NCBI GenBank assembly: GCA_005883085.1
Contig: VBAY01000047.1
Span: 1 to 40,588, forward strand
DNA length: 40,588 bases
Origin: Candidatus Bathyarchaeota archaeon
GTDB taxonomy: Archaea; Thermoproteota; Bathyarchaeia; 40CM-2-53-6
Direction: 5' to 3'
The stretch's first letter is position 1. Every line of letters starts with the position of its first letter. The notes beneath the pieces are model-generated. The model had not been told where the DNA came from. It was given only the letters and a program-made list of their open reading frames with translations, and made no database searches. This document shows positions 1 to 7,393 of this stretch, piece by piece. A program made the translations under genes and the position numbers.

Positions 1-1
1 G

Positions 2-727
2 AAAAATGTCACAAGGGTACTTTTGGAATTGGGCGGGAAGAATCCTCACATTGTCTTCCCTGACGCAGACTTAGCGAAGGCCGCTAAAAGTGTGAGGGAG
101 GGCATTTTCACCAATGCCGGACAGATGTGCTGGGCTGGATCTAGAGCATTCATTCACGAGAGCGTATACGATGCTTTCGTAAAGGACCTCGTCGCCAAGA
201 CCCGAACGATAAAAATCGGGCCCGGCACGGATGAAACCAGCGAGATGGGACCCTTAGCCTCAAAGTCTCGCCAAGATGTAGTTCTGGGGTTTGTCAAGGA
301 CGGCCTCGAGGAAGGGGCGACTCTTCTCTGCGGGGGGAAGAAACCATCTGACCCGAGACTGCAGAAGGGAAATTTCGTCGAGCCCACCGTTTTCGAGAAC
401 GTCAACGGAAAGATGAAAATCGGATGCGACGAGATCTTCGGACCGGTCCTAGGCATTACCAAGTTCAAGACTCTCGACGAGGTTGTTGCCATGGCCAATG
501 AGACAGATTACGGGCTTTACGGGGGAGTCTGGACGAGCAACTTGAAAGTCGCTCATGAACTCGCTGCTCGTCTCCAAGTTGGGGGACTGGCGGTGAACGA
601 GTATCTGGTGACTTTTCCCCAGACTCCGTTCGGTGGCTACAAGGACAGCGGAATAGGACATGAAAATGGTATACGCTCAATAGAGTTCTACACACGAACC
701 AAGAATGTCTCGATAAACCTCTCTTAG
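2..727 (+). CDS. Aldehyde dehydrogenase, C-terminal part (5' end outside window)
   Basis: The open frame runs in from the left edge and stops with TAG at 725-727. It encodes the C-terminal half of an NAD(P)-dependent aldehyde dehydrogenase, an enzyme family that oxidises aldehydes to carboxylates in the cytoplasm. The family motif LELGGKNP (with the general-base Glu) is followed by NAGQMCWAGSR, which holds the nucleophilic Cys. Further on, EIFGPVLGI and the C-terminal FGGYKDSGIG are typical ALDH signatures. The first ~240 residues, including most of the Rossmann domain, lie outside the window. A TTG at 23 could be read as a start, but it falls inside the conserved catalytic motif, so it is internal. 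The substrate cannot be told from this part. The gene converges on korB. Confidence 0.93.
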   Translation, partial: KNVTRVLLELGGKNPHIVFPDADLAKAAKSVREGIFTNAGQMCWAGSRAFIHESVYDAFVKDLVAKTRTIKIGPGTDETSEMGPLASKSRQDVVLGFVKDGLEEGATLLCGGKKPSDPRLQKGNFVEPTVFENVNGKMKIGCDEIFGPVLGITKFKTLDEVVAMANETDYGLYGGVWTSNLKVAHELAARLQVGGLAVNEYLVTFPQTPFGGYKDSGIGHENGIRSIEFYTRTKNVSINLS

Positions 728-1059
728 ACACGGTAGCCGGCTCCGGTTCATTGCACCTTGAGGAGGTATGCGAACAGAACTATCGCGAAGAATCGCTCAT
801 TTTCAGCCCTGATCTTGAAAATGGGAGGGGGTTTCTAGATTTCCCTCTAATCATTCGGGGATGACCCGTTAAAATCCTTAGATTTGCCTCCCCATCTAAG
901 CCTGAATCGTGCTCTGACCGGCTTGTCTCGCCCAAAATCATTGCCAGACAAGGAATCGTTCCCGGGGGAGGGGGTCTTGCACAGAGCATCTCGTGACGCA
1001 AGAGTGGTGGAGTCCTCGAAGTCCCTGGCTAATCAAAGGAGAGTAGAGATTCTTTCGAG
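728..1059. other. Intergenic region between convergent genes, no gene recognised
   Basis: This is a 332-bp gap between the ends of the aldehyde dehydrogenase and korB. A 73-codon minus-strand frame (780-1001) is Pro/Arg-rich, has no recognisable domain and no promoter, and I do not call it. I see no tRNA, box C/D sRNA or long hairpin here. Confidence 0.5.
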
Positions 1060-1986
1060 CTAGGTAAGCTCGTCCAGCAACGGCGTAATATCACGGTTGT
1101 AGATATCTTGCTCGACGAAAGGCTTGTCCTTCAAGGCGGGCATTCTGAGAGCCAGTTGATCCTCGAAAGTAGGTACCTCCATCTTGAAGAATACGCCGAT
1201 CGGTATCTTGTCGCCCCACTCGAAAGATTTCAATAGAGCATTTCCCTTCTTAGTGTTAACCTCGTCAGTCGAGGGATCCGCAACCACACCATTGTATCCT
1301 GAGTCCTCCAGCTTGTAGAGCCTTGGTGCCTTGACCGGAAGATCTTCGCCCCCATACCACTCCTTCGTGTTGATGTCGTTATAGGTCGGGCATGTTTGCA
1401 GAACATCTACGAACGCGCTTCCTCGATGTTCTATTGCTGCTCGGAGAGTCTGCTTCAAGTGGCGAACGTCCAGAGCATAGCTTCGCGCAACGAAGGTGTA
1501 GCCCGAGGCGACAGCCATGGCGATCGGGTTCACACGTTCAATAATAGCAGGTGCAGGCATGGACTTTGTCTTGACCCCCTTCGGCAGCGTAGGAGACGCC
1601 TGACCTTTCGTCAACCCATAGACGCCGTTGTCGTAGAGTACGTATGTGAAGTCTAGGTTCCTTCTACCCGTATTAACGAAGTGGCCTGCTCCTATTCCTA
1701 GGCCGTCTCCATCGCCACCCACAGCGACAACGGTCAGTCCAGGATTAGAAAGACGGGCACCGGTAGCGATCGGAAGCACACGACCGTGAAGTGTATGGAA
1801 CCCGTAGGCATTAACAAAGTGCGGAGTCTTGCCTGAACATCCGATACCGGAGAAGATTGCAACCCTGTGAGGTTCCAGCTGCATCTCCAGGAGAGTCATT
1901 TGGATCGCGTTGACGATTCCAAAGTCTCCGCAACCTGGGCACCAATCGTTGTGAACCTGTGTCCGGTATGTTTTCAGCTCAAGCAT
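1060..1986 (-). CDS. korB: 2-oxoacid:ferredoxin oxidoreductase, beta subunit
   Basis: This is the thiamine-pyrophosphate/Fe-S subunit of a 2-oxoacid:ferredoxin oxidoreductase, which decarboxylates pyruvate or 2-oxoglutarate to the acyl-CoA while reducing ferredoxin. The 308 residues match the usual archaeal length. WCPGCGDFGI gives Cys16 and Cys19, GIGCSGK gives Cys50 and LQTCPTYND gives Cys199. This spacing is that of the [4Fe-4S] ligands in the Sulfolobus-type two-subunit enzyme. The TPP/Mg motif GDGDGLGIG lies at residues 91-99. The ATG start overlaps the 3' end of korA by 8 bp (1979-1986), so the two are co-transcribed and probably translationally coupled. Substrate choice (2-oxoglutarate or pyruvate) cannot be settled from sequence; the Sulfolobus relatives accept several 2-oxoacids. 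Confidence 0.95.
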   Translation of the reverse strand: MLELKTYRTQVHNDWCPGCGDFGIVNAIQMTLLEMQLEPHRVAIFSGIGCSGKTPHFVNAYGFHTLHGRVLPIATGARLSNPGLTVVAVGGDGDGLGIGAGHFVNTGRRNLDFTYVLYDNGVYGLTKGQASPTLPKGVKTKSMPAPAIIERVNPIAMAVASGYTFVARSYALDVRHLKQTLRAAIEHRGSAFVDVLQTCPTYNDINTKEWYGGEDLPVKAPRLYKLEDSGYNGVVADPSTDEVNTKKGNALLKSFEWGDKIPIGVFFKMEVPTFEDQLALRMPALKDKPFVEQDIYNRDITPLLDELT

Positions 1987-3835
1987 GAGATACAGTAACC
2001 TCTTTGATTCCGTTCTTTATTATCTCTTTGACACCCTCGTAGATTTCGTTCTGGGAAAACGGTCTTCCATCAAACTTCACAATATTGTTGTCCATTGCAA
2101 TACCAGTTTTCTCACGGATCAGTCCTGCCATCTGTGCCGAGTAATTGTTTTCGATCGCGATTTTTCTCCGGGCTGGGCCGAGTGCCTGCTGGACGAAGTT
2201 TGTTGGGAAAGGGTTGACATATCGCACCTGTAGAAAGTTTGTCTCTATCCCGTCGCTCATGAGGTCTTCCATTCCGTCAAGGATCGCGCCCTTGGATGAT
2301 CCCCAACCGACAAGCGTAATTGGAGCAGACTTGGATCCGTATAGAGTTGCCTTTTTTGAGTCGGGAATTACTTGTCCTGCAAGCTCGATTTTTCTCATTC
2401 TCTTCCTCATCATCTTGATTCGGATATCCGGCGCCTCTGTGATATGACCATACTCGTCATGCTCGTCTCCGGTCGTCCAGAAGATTCCACCTTTCTGACC
2501 CGGAATTGCTCGAGGTGAAATGCCCATTTCTGTCCAGCGATAGCGCCGATAATCGGTGCTTGTGGCCAGATCTGATTCTCGAACCATATCTCCCCGGTCG
2601 ACCTTCAAGTTGTCGCCGTTGAAAGGAGGTATATCCTGGTACGTGCTCGCCAGGAATTTGTCGGTTAGAAGTATTACAGGTACTTGGTAGTGTTCGGCGT
2701 AGTTGAAAGCGTCGAACGTGTCGTAGTAAGTTTCGACCACATCACCCGGTGCAATTATTATCCGGGGAAATTCTCCGTGTGCAGCGTGGAGTGCAAATCT
2801 CAGGTCTGCTTGCTCCGTCCGAGTCGGTAGCCCAGTTGCAGGACCTGCCCGCTGATATAGCACGACAACTGGTCCAGGAGCTTCCGTTATTCCAGCCCAT
2901 CCCAACCCTTCGGCCATAAGAGAAAAGCCCGGGCCAGAGGTAGAGGTAGAAGATCTTAGACCAGCGTGAGCCGCACCGGTGGCCATGTTAATGGCGGAAA
3001 TCTCATCTTCTGCTTGGACGACTATCATGTTGTAGTCTTTCTGGTGGGACTCCAGGTACTCGCTTTCGTCCGTTGCTGGTGTGATGGGGTAGTAGGTTTG
3101 AAATCCACATCCCGCCTTGAGTTTCGCAATAGCCACCGCTTGTACACCTCTGATCATCATTCTCTTTCCAGAGAGCGGTTGCTTTCGCAGCTTTATCGGA
3201 AAAGCATCTTCGCCGAAACTCGTCTTTACATATTCATATCCGCGTTTTGCGGCGCTGACGTTTAGGTCTCCGAGAGCTGCTTTGCGTCCCGTGAATCCTT
3301 CCCTGATCGCCTCGGTTGCGAGGTCAAAGTCGTAATCGGCGAGGCCGAGGGAAGCGCCTAGAGCAATCGTGTTGACCATCACCTGGTATTTGCTAAGTTC
3401 CTTGTCTTTTCCGAACTCTTTCAGAGCCTCGACGAGAAGATCCATGTAGGGAATCGGAAAGAGTCTGATATCATCACGCCCGAAAGAGTCGGGTGTTAGG
3501 TTCAAGCTGCGGTCGTAGATTATTCCACCTCCAGGGCTGACCTCGTGTCTGTGCCCTCGATGGGTAGGGTGAGCCTTGTTCATGTCGCCAAAGAGTGTTT
3601 CCCGGTCGAGGGCCACGAGTAAGTCTACCCAGTCCACATGGGATCGGGGCGCTTTTGACTCTACCCTGAGCCTGTAGTAGCTGTGTTCCCCCTTGATGTT
3701 AGAATGATACTCGATGTTAGCAAAGATATGGAGTCCTCCCCGAATGCATGCTTTTGCAAAGTTCTCGGCAACCGAGTTGATCCCGCTGCCCTGAGGACCG
3801 CCTATCATCCAGGTGAAACTGTTGGTTACTGTCAA
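1979..3835 (-). CDS. korA: 2-oxoacid:ferredoxin oxidoreductase, fused gamma-alpha subunit
   Basis: This 618-aa protein fuses the gamma domain (about residues 1-190, beginning with WMIGGPQGSGIN) to the alpha domain (about 225-618), the arrangement of the Sulfolobus/Aeropyrum two-subunit enzymes. The YPITP motif near residue 245, followed by ATDESEYLE, is the family signature for 2-oxoacid binding. It forms the catalytic heterodimer with korB just downstream (8-bp overlap). The start is TTG at 3833-3835. A TATA-like stretch (TTTTCTATG on the minus strand, about 3862-3870) lies about 30 bp upstream, so the transcript would be almost leaderless, which supports this start. No separate ferredoxin-like delta subunit is present, as expected for this subtype. 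Confidence 0.95.
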   Translation of the reverse strand: MTVTNSFTWMIGGPQGSGINSVAENFAKACIRGGLHIFANIEYHSNIKGEHSYYRLRVESKAPRSHVDWVDLLVALDRETLFGDMNKAHPTHRGHRHEVSPGGGIIYDRSLNLTPDSFGRDDIRLFPIPYMDLLVEALKEFGKDKELSKYQVMVNTIALGASLGLADYDFDLATEAIREGFTGRKAALGDLNVSAAKRGYEYVKTSFGEDAFPIKLRKQPLSGKRMMIRGVQAVAIAKLKAGCGFQTYYPITPATDESEYLESHQKDYNMIVVQAEDEISAINMATGAAHAGLRSSTSTSGPGFSLMAEGLGWAGITEAPGPVVVLYQRAGPATGLPTRTEQADLRFALHAAHGEFPRIIIAPGDVVETYYDTFDAFNYAEHYQVPVILLTDKFLASTYQDIPPFNGDNLKVDRGDMVRESDLATSTDYRRYRWTEMGISPRAIPGQKGGIFWTTGDEHDEYGHITEAPDIRIKMMRKRMRKIELAGQVIPDSKKATLYGSKSAPITLVGWGSSKGAILDGMEDLMSDGIETNFLQVRYVNPFPTNFVQQALGPARRKIAIENNYSAQMAGLIREKTGIAMDNNIVKFDGRPFSQNEIYEGVKEIIKNGIKEVTVSHA

Positions 3836-3960
3836 CTTCCCGCATAATAGGGATCGTCTAGCATAGAAAATTCTTTGCCCTTCGAGGGTTCGCGGTCTTA
3901 AGGCTGATAGCGAACATTGGTCTATGTTAGACAGCGAGCAGGCCGCTTGAAAACAAGCGC

Positions 3961-3966
3961 TATATA
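3961..3966 (+). promoter_or_regulatory. TATA box of the aquaporin gene
   Basis: TATATA lies 30-35 bp upstream of the ATG at 3996. Archaeal transcription starts about 25 bp downstream of the box, so the mRNA would be essentially leaderless. Confidence 0.6.
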
Positions 3967-3995
3967 GGCATAGTCAACCGAGACTTCGTTTCGCC

Positions 3996-4703
3996 ATGAA
4001 TAGGATGGGACGAGCGGCACTGGCTGAGGCCTATGGGACCTTTCTTCTCACCATGATTGGGCCAGGGACAATTATGGCTGTCACGTTGCTCGATGTCGGG
4101 GGAACGAGTGCAGGACTCGGCTTTATCGGGCTCGCCCACGGAGTAGCTCTCTTGTTGGCGGTGTACACTATAGGTCGCTTGACCGGTGCCCACATCAATC
4201 CCGCGGTGACAATAGCTCATTGGGCTACACGGAGGATGGAGACAAAGAAGGTGGCACCGTACGTTCTGGGACAGCTTGCAGGCGCGTCCGTTGCTGGTTT
4301 CATTCAGCTCGCATTGTGGACCTCTAGCAACAGCCCTAGACTCCTGCGGGCGGCTCATTCAACCTTCCTTGGAGATACCGTTCCAAGCCCTGAATTCGGA
4401 ATCGGAGCGGTGCTTCTAGCCGAAGTGATCGGTACTGCCATTCTCGTCTTCACCGTATTCGGGGCCACCGACAAGGCTGCCGACCCAAGCCGGGCAGGTG
4501 TCACCATAGGATTCGCTCTGGCAGCGATCATCTGGATGTTCGGCCCGGTTTCTGGGGCGTCCCTTAACCCTGCTAGAACGTGGGGGCCGACCCTCGCTTC
4601 AGCAGTGTTCAGCCTGACCCCGCTAGGGAATCTATGGATATATGTCGTTGGCCCGGTTCTGGGAGGGTTGCTTGGAGCCTTCCTATACGATGCGTTCAGG
4701 TAG
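3996..4703 (+). CDS. MIP-family channel (aquaporin / aquaglyceroporin)
   Basis: This 235-aa integral membrane channel has the hallmark duplicated half-helix motifs. HINPAVT gives NPA at residues 68-70 and SLNPARTWGP gives NPA at 191-193, with the selectivity-filter Arg directly after the second NPA. Six hydrophobic segments are visible, the length is normal for the family, and Ala/Gly-rich AEAYGTFLL begins helix 1. It should conduct water and possibly glycerol, ammonia or another small solute; the pore residues cannot be assigned with certainty here. It is transcribed divergently from korA from its own TATA box and converges on the DUF59 gene. It is related to archaeal AqpM, but I do not assign the symbol. 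Confidence 0.95.
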   Translation: MNRMGRAALAEAYGTFLLTMIGPGTIMAVTLLDVGGTSAGLGFIGLAHGVALLLAVYTIGRLTGAHINPAVTIAHWATRRMETKKVAPYVLGQLAGASVAGFIQLALWTSSNSPRLLRAAHSTFLGDTVPSPEFGIGAVLLAEVIGTAILVFTVFGATDKAADPSRAGVTIGFALAAIIWMFGPVSGASLNPARTWGPTLASAVFSLTPLGNLWIYVVGPVLGGLLGAFLYDAFR

Positions 4704-4785
4704 AGCCTAGAAGGAAGCATTCCAGAGATTCCTCACGAATATTTCCGGATCGAACATGAACCAGTACGTGGAGGCCTTGACTAGC

Positions 4786-5124
4786 TCAGGCCTTGGTCTG
4801 AGCTGGTGTTGCAGGCTGGACTGGGGGAGGAGTGTAGCCGGGGTTGACTCTCTGATTGATCTCGTTAGCGAGGGCGTGTCCGTGGAGAATAACCGTGACC
4901 TTCTTGACACCCTCAAGTTTCGACGTAAGGTTCCTAATGTTCATTCCAATGTCTTCCGCAAAGATGGGTGGACAGAACGGCGCAGTCAGATGATATTTGA
5001 TCAAAATCTCCCCGTTCTCTTGGATGTTTATCTCGTCAACTAGATGCATCTCGGTGATCGGAAGCCCGAGCTCCGGATCAACAACCTTCTCAAGCTCCTT
5101 TTCGACTGCGTCGACAGTGACCAT
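4786..5124 (-). CDS. Stand-alone DUF59 / MIP18-type Fe-S cluster assembly protein
   Basis: A small cytoplasmic protein of the DUF59 (MIP18/SufT/PaaD-like) family, associated with maturation of iron-sulfur proteins. The family pattern is clear: an N-terminal helix with KVVDPELGLPI, then the strand ILIKYHLTAPFCPP carrying the conserved Cys, then LEGVKKVTVIL. A Pro-rich C-terminal tail of about 20 residues follows the domain. The frame also has an ATG at 5145. A TATA box at 5157-5162 would place the transcription start near 5133, downstream of that ATG, so I prefer the second Met at 5124 (about 10-nt leader). A second DUF59 domain occurs in this window fused to the Mrp ATPase (7394-8545). Confidence 0.88.
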   Translation of the reverse strand: MVTVDAVEKELEKVVDPELGLPITEMHLVDEINIQENGEILIKYHLTAPFCPPIFAEDIGMNIRNLTSKLEGVKKVTVILHGHALANEINQRVNPGYTPPPVQPATPAQTKA

Positions 5125-5156
5125 ACTCTTCGTATAGACAAGCATGTCCGTTTTGA

Positions 5157-5162
5157 TTTATA
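5157..5162 (-). promoter_or_regulatory. TATA box that decides the DUF59 start
   Basis: TATAAA on the minus strand lies only 12 bp from the first possible ATG (5145) but 33 bp from the second (5124). The usual ~25-bp distance to the transcription start favours the second. Confidence 0.5.
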
Positions 5163-5249
5163 GGTTCCTTGGGGGGTAAGACTGAGTGCTTAGGCTGACT
5201 GCTAATTGTGAGCGATCTCGGACGGAAGGTAAGACTCTTCGGGATTATG

Positions 5250-5262
5250 ACATAAGTTATGT
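5250..5262. promoter_or_regulatory. Perfect palindrome abutting a TATA box, candidate operator
   Basis: ACATAA-G-TTATGT is a perfect 13-bp palindrome. It ends where the TATA-like box TTTAAATA (5262-5269) of the downstream HTH regulator begins and covers its BRE position. A regulator bound here would block TBP/TFB, which would fit autoregulation (inference). Confidence 0.45.
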
Positions 5263-5269
5263 TTAAATA
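5262..5269 (+). promoter_or_regulatory. TATA box of the HTH regulator gene
   Basis: TTTAAATA is centred about 36 bp upstream of the TTG start at 5302. This predicts a transcript start near 5292 and a leader of about 10 nt. Confidence 0.5.
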
Positions 5270-5301
5270 GATTTTACAAGCTATTTGTCCTCGTCGTCTT
5301 A

Positions 5302-5751
5302 TTGATTATTCCTTGTGAAGTTGCAGCGAAATCGGTCATTCCTGCATTACGAGCAATGATAGCTCGTGAACTGATAGAAGGCTATGGAATGAAGCAGGAA
5401 CTTGTCGCCCAACGGTTGGGAATTACACAAGCTGCAGTCAGCAAATACAGACACCAGGTTCGCGGAGAGGCTGTCGACCTGGGAACTGCGGCAGAAGTCC
5501 GTCAGATGAGCCGGGATATCGCCTCGACTCTTGTCGGTAACCCTGACCCGCTGGATGTGTCCAGAAAGTTCTGTCAAGCGTGTACGGACATTCGTGCCCT
5601 AGGCCTCATGTGCGAGACGTGCAGAAAGGTCGACCCCAGTTGGGACGTTGAGCACTGCACAATCTGTTTCGGCCACCACAGTTGCGCCGAGACTGTTACC
5701 ATCGAGCCGAGCAGCATAGCGAAGTACAGAAAAATCCCGATCCAACACTGA
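5302..5751 (+). CDS. COG2522-type archaeal HTH regulator with Cys-rich C-terminus
   Basis: This 149-aa predicted transcriptional regulator starts with PCEVAAKSVIPALRAMIA, the N-terminal pattern of the archaeal COG2522 family. A helix-turn-helix follows at about residues 27-52 (GMKQELVAQRLGITQAAVSK). The C-terminal half holds three CxxC pairs (Cys91/94, Cys104/107, Cys119/122) and Cys128, which suggests a zinc ribbon or Fe-S site with a sensing role. The start is TTG; it is chosen because it begins the conserved N-terminus and sits about 10 nt after the predicted transcript start. The gene stands alone with its own promoter and an adjacent palindrome that may be its operator. The target genes and ligand are unknown. 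Confidence 0.85.
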   Translation: MIIPCEVAAKSVIPALRAMIARELIEGYGMKQELVAQRLGITQAAVSKYRHQVRGEAVDLGTAAEVRQMSRDIASTLVGNPDPLDVSRKFCQACTDIRALGLMCETCRKVDPSWDVEHCTICFGHHSCAETVTIEPSSIAKYRKIPIQH

Positions 5752-5852
5752 CCACACAAAGGATCGAAGTCCCAGCGGGTCTTCTGGACCAACTACCCAA
5801 ACAAATGAGCCAAACGATGTTCACTCTTGCTACTCTATGTGACCGAAGGATC

Positions 5853-5963
5853 TCAGAATTTGATGACCCTTCCGCTGGAGGATTTTCTGTACGGTCCCCT
5901 CTTTCGTTTGCGAGCCTTATCTTTAGATTCTCTTCTGCGAATCATCTTGTCTTCAACGCTCAT
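5853..5963 (-). CDS. Candidate small basic protein (36 aa)
   Basis: A 36-codon frame from ATG at 5961-5963 to TGA at 5853-5855. It encodes an extremely basic peptide starting MSVEDKMIRRRESKDKARKR and ending SSSGRVIKF. About 40% of residues are Lys or Arg, clustered after an acidic first turn, as in small archaeal nucleic-acid or ribosome-associated proteins. A palindromic TTTAAA core at 6018-6025 could serve as a TATA box about 55 bp upstream. No Shine-Dalgarno sequence is obvious. The frame is too short to be sure; composition and the clean ATG are the only support, and no family is recognised. Confidence 0.4.
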   Translation of the reverse strand: MSVEDKMIRRRESKDKARKRKRGPYRKSSSGRVIKF

Positions 5964-6017
5964 TAGTTCTGTTCACTCTGTTTCGCTCCTAGCTATGCTT
6001 CCTAGCAACTCAATCCC

Positions 6018-6025
6018 TTTAAATT
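6018..6025. promoter_or_regulatory. TATA-like core, possibly bidirectional
   Basis: TTTAAATT is nearly self-complementary. It sits 43-50 bp upstream of the 141-aa gene (TTG at 6068) and 55-62 bp upstream of the small minus-strand ORF start (5963), so it could serve either or both. Confidence 0.35.
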
Positions 6026-6067
6026 GCTCACTAACGGGGATTGAGGAAGTAGGAGGCTCCGAACACC

Positions 6068-6493
6068 TTGAAGCTCGGCTTTGGAAGGCCGAAACAGAAA
6101 GACCCCTCAATCGAAGGCAGTGCTGAGTCCGCGGCGGGCAACAGATTGAAAGAGCTTTGCGGTGGGGATAGCGATCTATATGGAGCAATGTCCCGCCTCA
6201 TGTTCCTTGATCCGAAAAAAATCACGATGCCCCTAGAGCGGGTGGTAGGGGATGCTCAAGAATACGAGGCGCAGGGAAACAAGCTGAGAGCGGAGGTCGC
6301 TTACAGGATTGCCGGTGGGATCTCTCTCTACAGAAGCGACGTGGACAGCGTGAACAAGTTTTTTTCGAAAGCTGCCTCGTTGGCAGGCGACTCTCACCCC
6401 GAGTATCAAGTCATTCTCAAGCGGAGCAGTGAGGCGGTTGCTATAGCTCGAAAGTACTATGAGGAATTCAGACCCTCGGTGGCACAGACTTGA
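6068..6493 (+). CDS. Conserved-looking hypothetical protein, helical (141 aa)
   Basis: I do not recognise a named family. The product is soluble and mainly helical. A basic N-terminus (GFGRPKQKD) is followed by a region containing YGAMSRLMFLDPKKITMPLE, and then repeated helices (about residues 60-135) rich in Ala, Glu, Lys and Tyr that resemble a TPR-like hairpin pair (AQEYEAQGNKLRAEVAYRIA, then FFSKAASLAG). The TTG start has an AGGAGG sequence at 6051-6056, 11 nt upstream, and a TATA-like core further up. A later ATG at about 6188 would drop the basic N-terminus. Codon use and lack of low complexity argue that it is a real gene. It converges on the acylphosphatase gene. Confidence 0.7.
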   Translation: MKLGFGRPKQKDPSIEGSAESAAGNRLKELCGGDSDLYGAMSRLMFLDPKKITMPLERVVGDAQEYEAQGNKLRAEVAYRIAGGISLYRSDVDSVNKFFSKAASLAGDSHPEYQVILKRSSEAVAIARKYYEEFRPSVAQT

Positions 6494-6511
6494 ACAGAGA
6501 TACTAGACAGG

Positions 6512-6787
6512 CTATCGGGTTATCCTAAATCCTCGAAACTCGCCTTTGAACTCTAACCAGTCTACCGCAACGCCCCTTACCTTGGCTCCGAGCGGACCGA
6601 CATGACAGAACCTTATGAGCTCGTCTAGCCTTTCTTTGTCACCCTCCGCGACTGCTTCCACCCTTCCATCCGGAAGATTTCTCACCCAGCCTGTAAGTCC
6701 TAGTCGCCCGGCCCGTTCAGTGATCTCTCTTCGGAAGAAGACCCCCTGCACTGTGCCACTAATCAGAATTCGTGTGCGAACTAACAA
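6512..6787 (-). CDS. acyP: Acylphosphatase
   Basis: A 91-aa cytoplasmic enzyme that hydrolyses the carboxyl-phosphate bond of acyl phosphates. The family core is intact: GTVQGVFFRRE holds the phosphate-binding loop and catalytic Arg19, and GWVRNLPDGRVEAVAEG holds catalytic Asn37. The protein ends with FRITR, close to the standard ending of the fold. Length is standard. The start is TTG at 6785-6787; no better start exists in frame and no clear Shine-Dalgarno is visible. It has the same strand as the next gene upstream (DUF1858-like), 67 bp away, so the two may be co-transcribed. Confidence 0.95.
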   Translation of the reverse strand: MLVRTRILISGTVQGVFFRREITERAGRLGLTGWVRNLPDGRVEAVAEGDKERLDELIRFCHVGPLGAKVRGVAVDWLEFKGEFRGFRITR

Positions 6788-6854
6788 TGGTTAAACACGG
6801 TGATAGGCTCAGGTCAGTTGGCAAGTTCCCGAAAGCAGAGAAATCGTATTAGCT

Positions 6855-7301
6855 CTAGGTAGCTGGTGTCGAGGCAAGTTGTGGAACTGGAGGTTGAGGG
6901 ATGGGTTCCTTGGCCACTTCCACAATGTCCAGAACGAGTTTCTCAGTTTTCAGTCCGTTCATAGCGGAGAAGGCGTCGAGGGTCATGTAGATGTCTCCAG
7001 CGTCCTCTGCTTCCAGTCTCAGACCCATTCTGACGAGAACTTCTCTAGTTCGAGGAAATGTCACGAGGAGATCGCCAATTGCGGTGTCGCCCCGGATGGT
7101 TCCGATGGTGATCCTGGGACGTTCCGCAATTGGAGGTTCTAGGCGTGTGGGCGATCGGGTGATTTGTACGGGTGAGGCTGGAGGCCTCTTCGAGTCGACC
7201 TTTTTTGGAATATTTCTAGTCTTCGCGGGTTTGCCCGATTTAGTCCTCCTAGCTAGCCTCTTGGTTGCCTTCCTAGAGGCTCCCCGCTTCTTCGCCGCCA
7301 T
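6855..7301 (-). CDS. DUF1858-like domain protein with Lys/Arg-rich N-terminal tail
   Basis: The 148 residues fall into three parts. The N-terminal tail (about 1-45) is strongly basic (AAKKRGASRKATKRLARRTK). A Pro-rich linker follows, then a C-terminal domain (about 65-135) with IGDLLVTFPRTREVLVRMGL and LDAFSAMNGLKTEKLVLDI. The C-terminal part resembles the DUF1858/hybrid-cluster-associated domain, in which a helix is followed by 'P.....L...G' and usually a Cys pair. Here the usual Cys positions hold residues such as Leu-Glu-Ala, so no redox disulfide is possible. The basic tail suggests binding to nucleic acid or ribosome (inference). ATG start; GGAG lies about 12 nt upstream. Confidence 0.65.
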   Translation of the reverse strand: MAAKKRGASRKATKRLARRTKSGKPAKTRNIPKKVDSKRPPASPVQITRSPTRLEPPIAERPRITIGTIRGDTAIGDLLVTFPRTREVLVRMGLRLEAEDAGDIYMTLDAFSAMNGLKTEKLVLDIVEVAKEPIPQPPVPQLASTPAT

Positions 7302-7393
7302 GAAAACACTCCTCTATCTTAGGTAGTAGGTGGGGACCTGCGTTAAAAGATTCGCGAGAGCACCATAGCCTTGGGGAGGATATTGGAGTGAGG

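Larger units (their letters stand above)
5752..6067. other. Gap before the 141-aa gene, holds one small ORF candidate
   Basis: Apart from the 36-codon minus-strand candidate at 5853-5963 and an A/T-rich TATA-like core at 6018-6025, I see no feature. Two plus-strand frames here (5682-5966 and 5827-6126) have no domain and overlap better-supported genes. Confidence 0.4.

Noticed and set aside
780..1001. 73-codon minus-strand frame in the first intergenic region
   Set aside because: No domain, no promoter, odd composition; probably chance.
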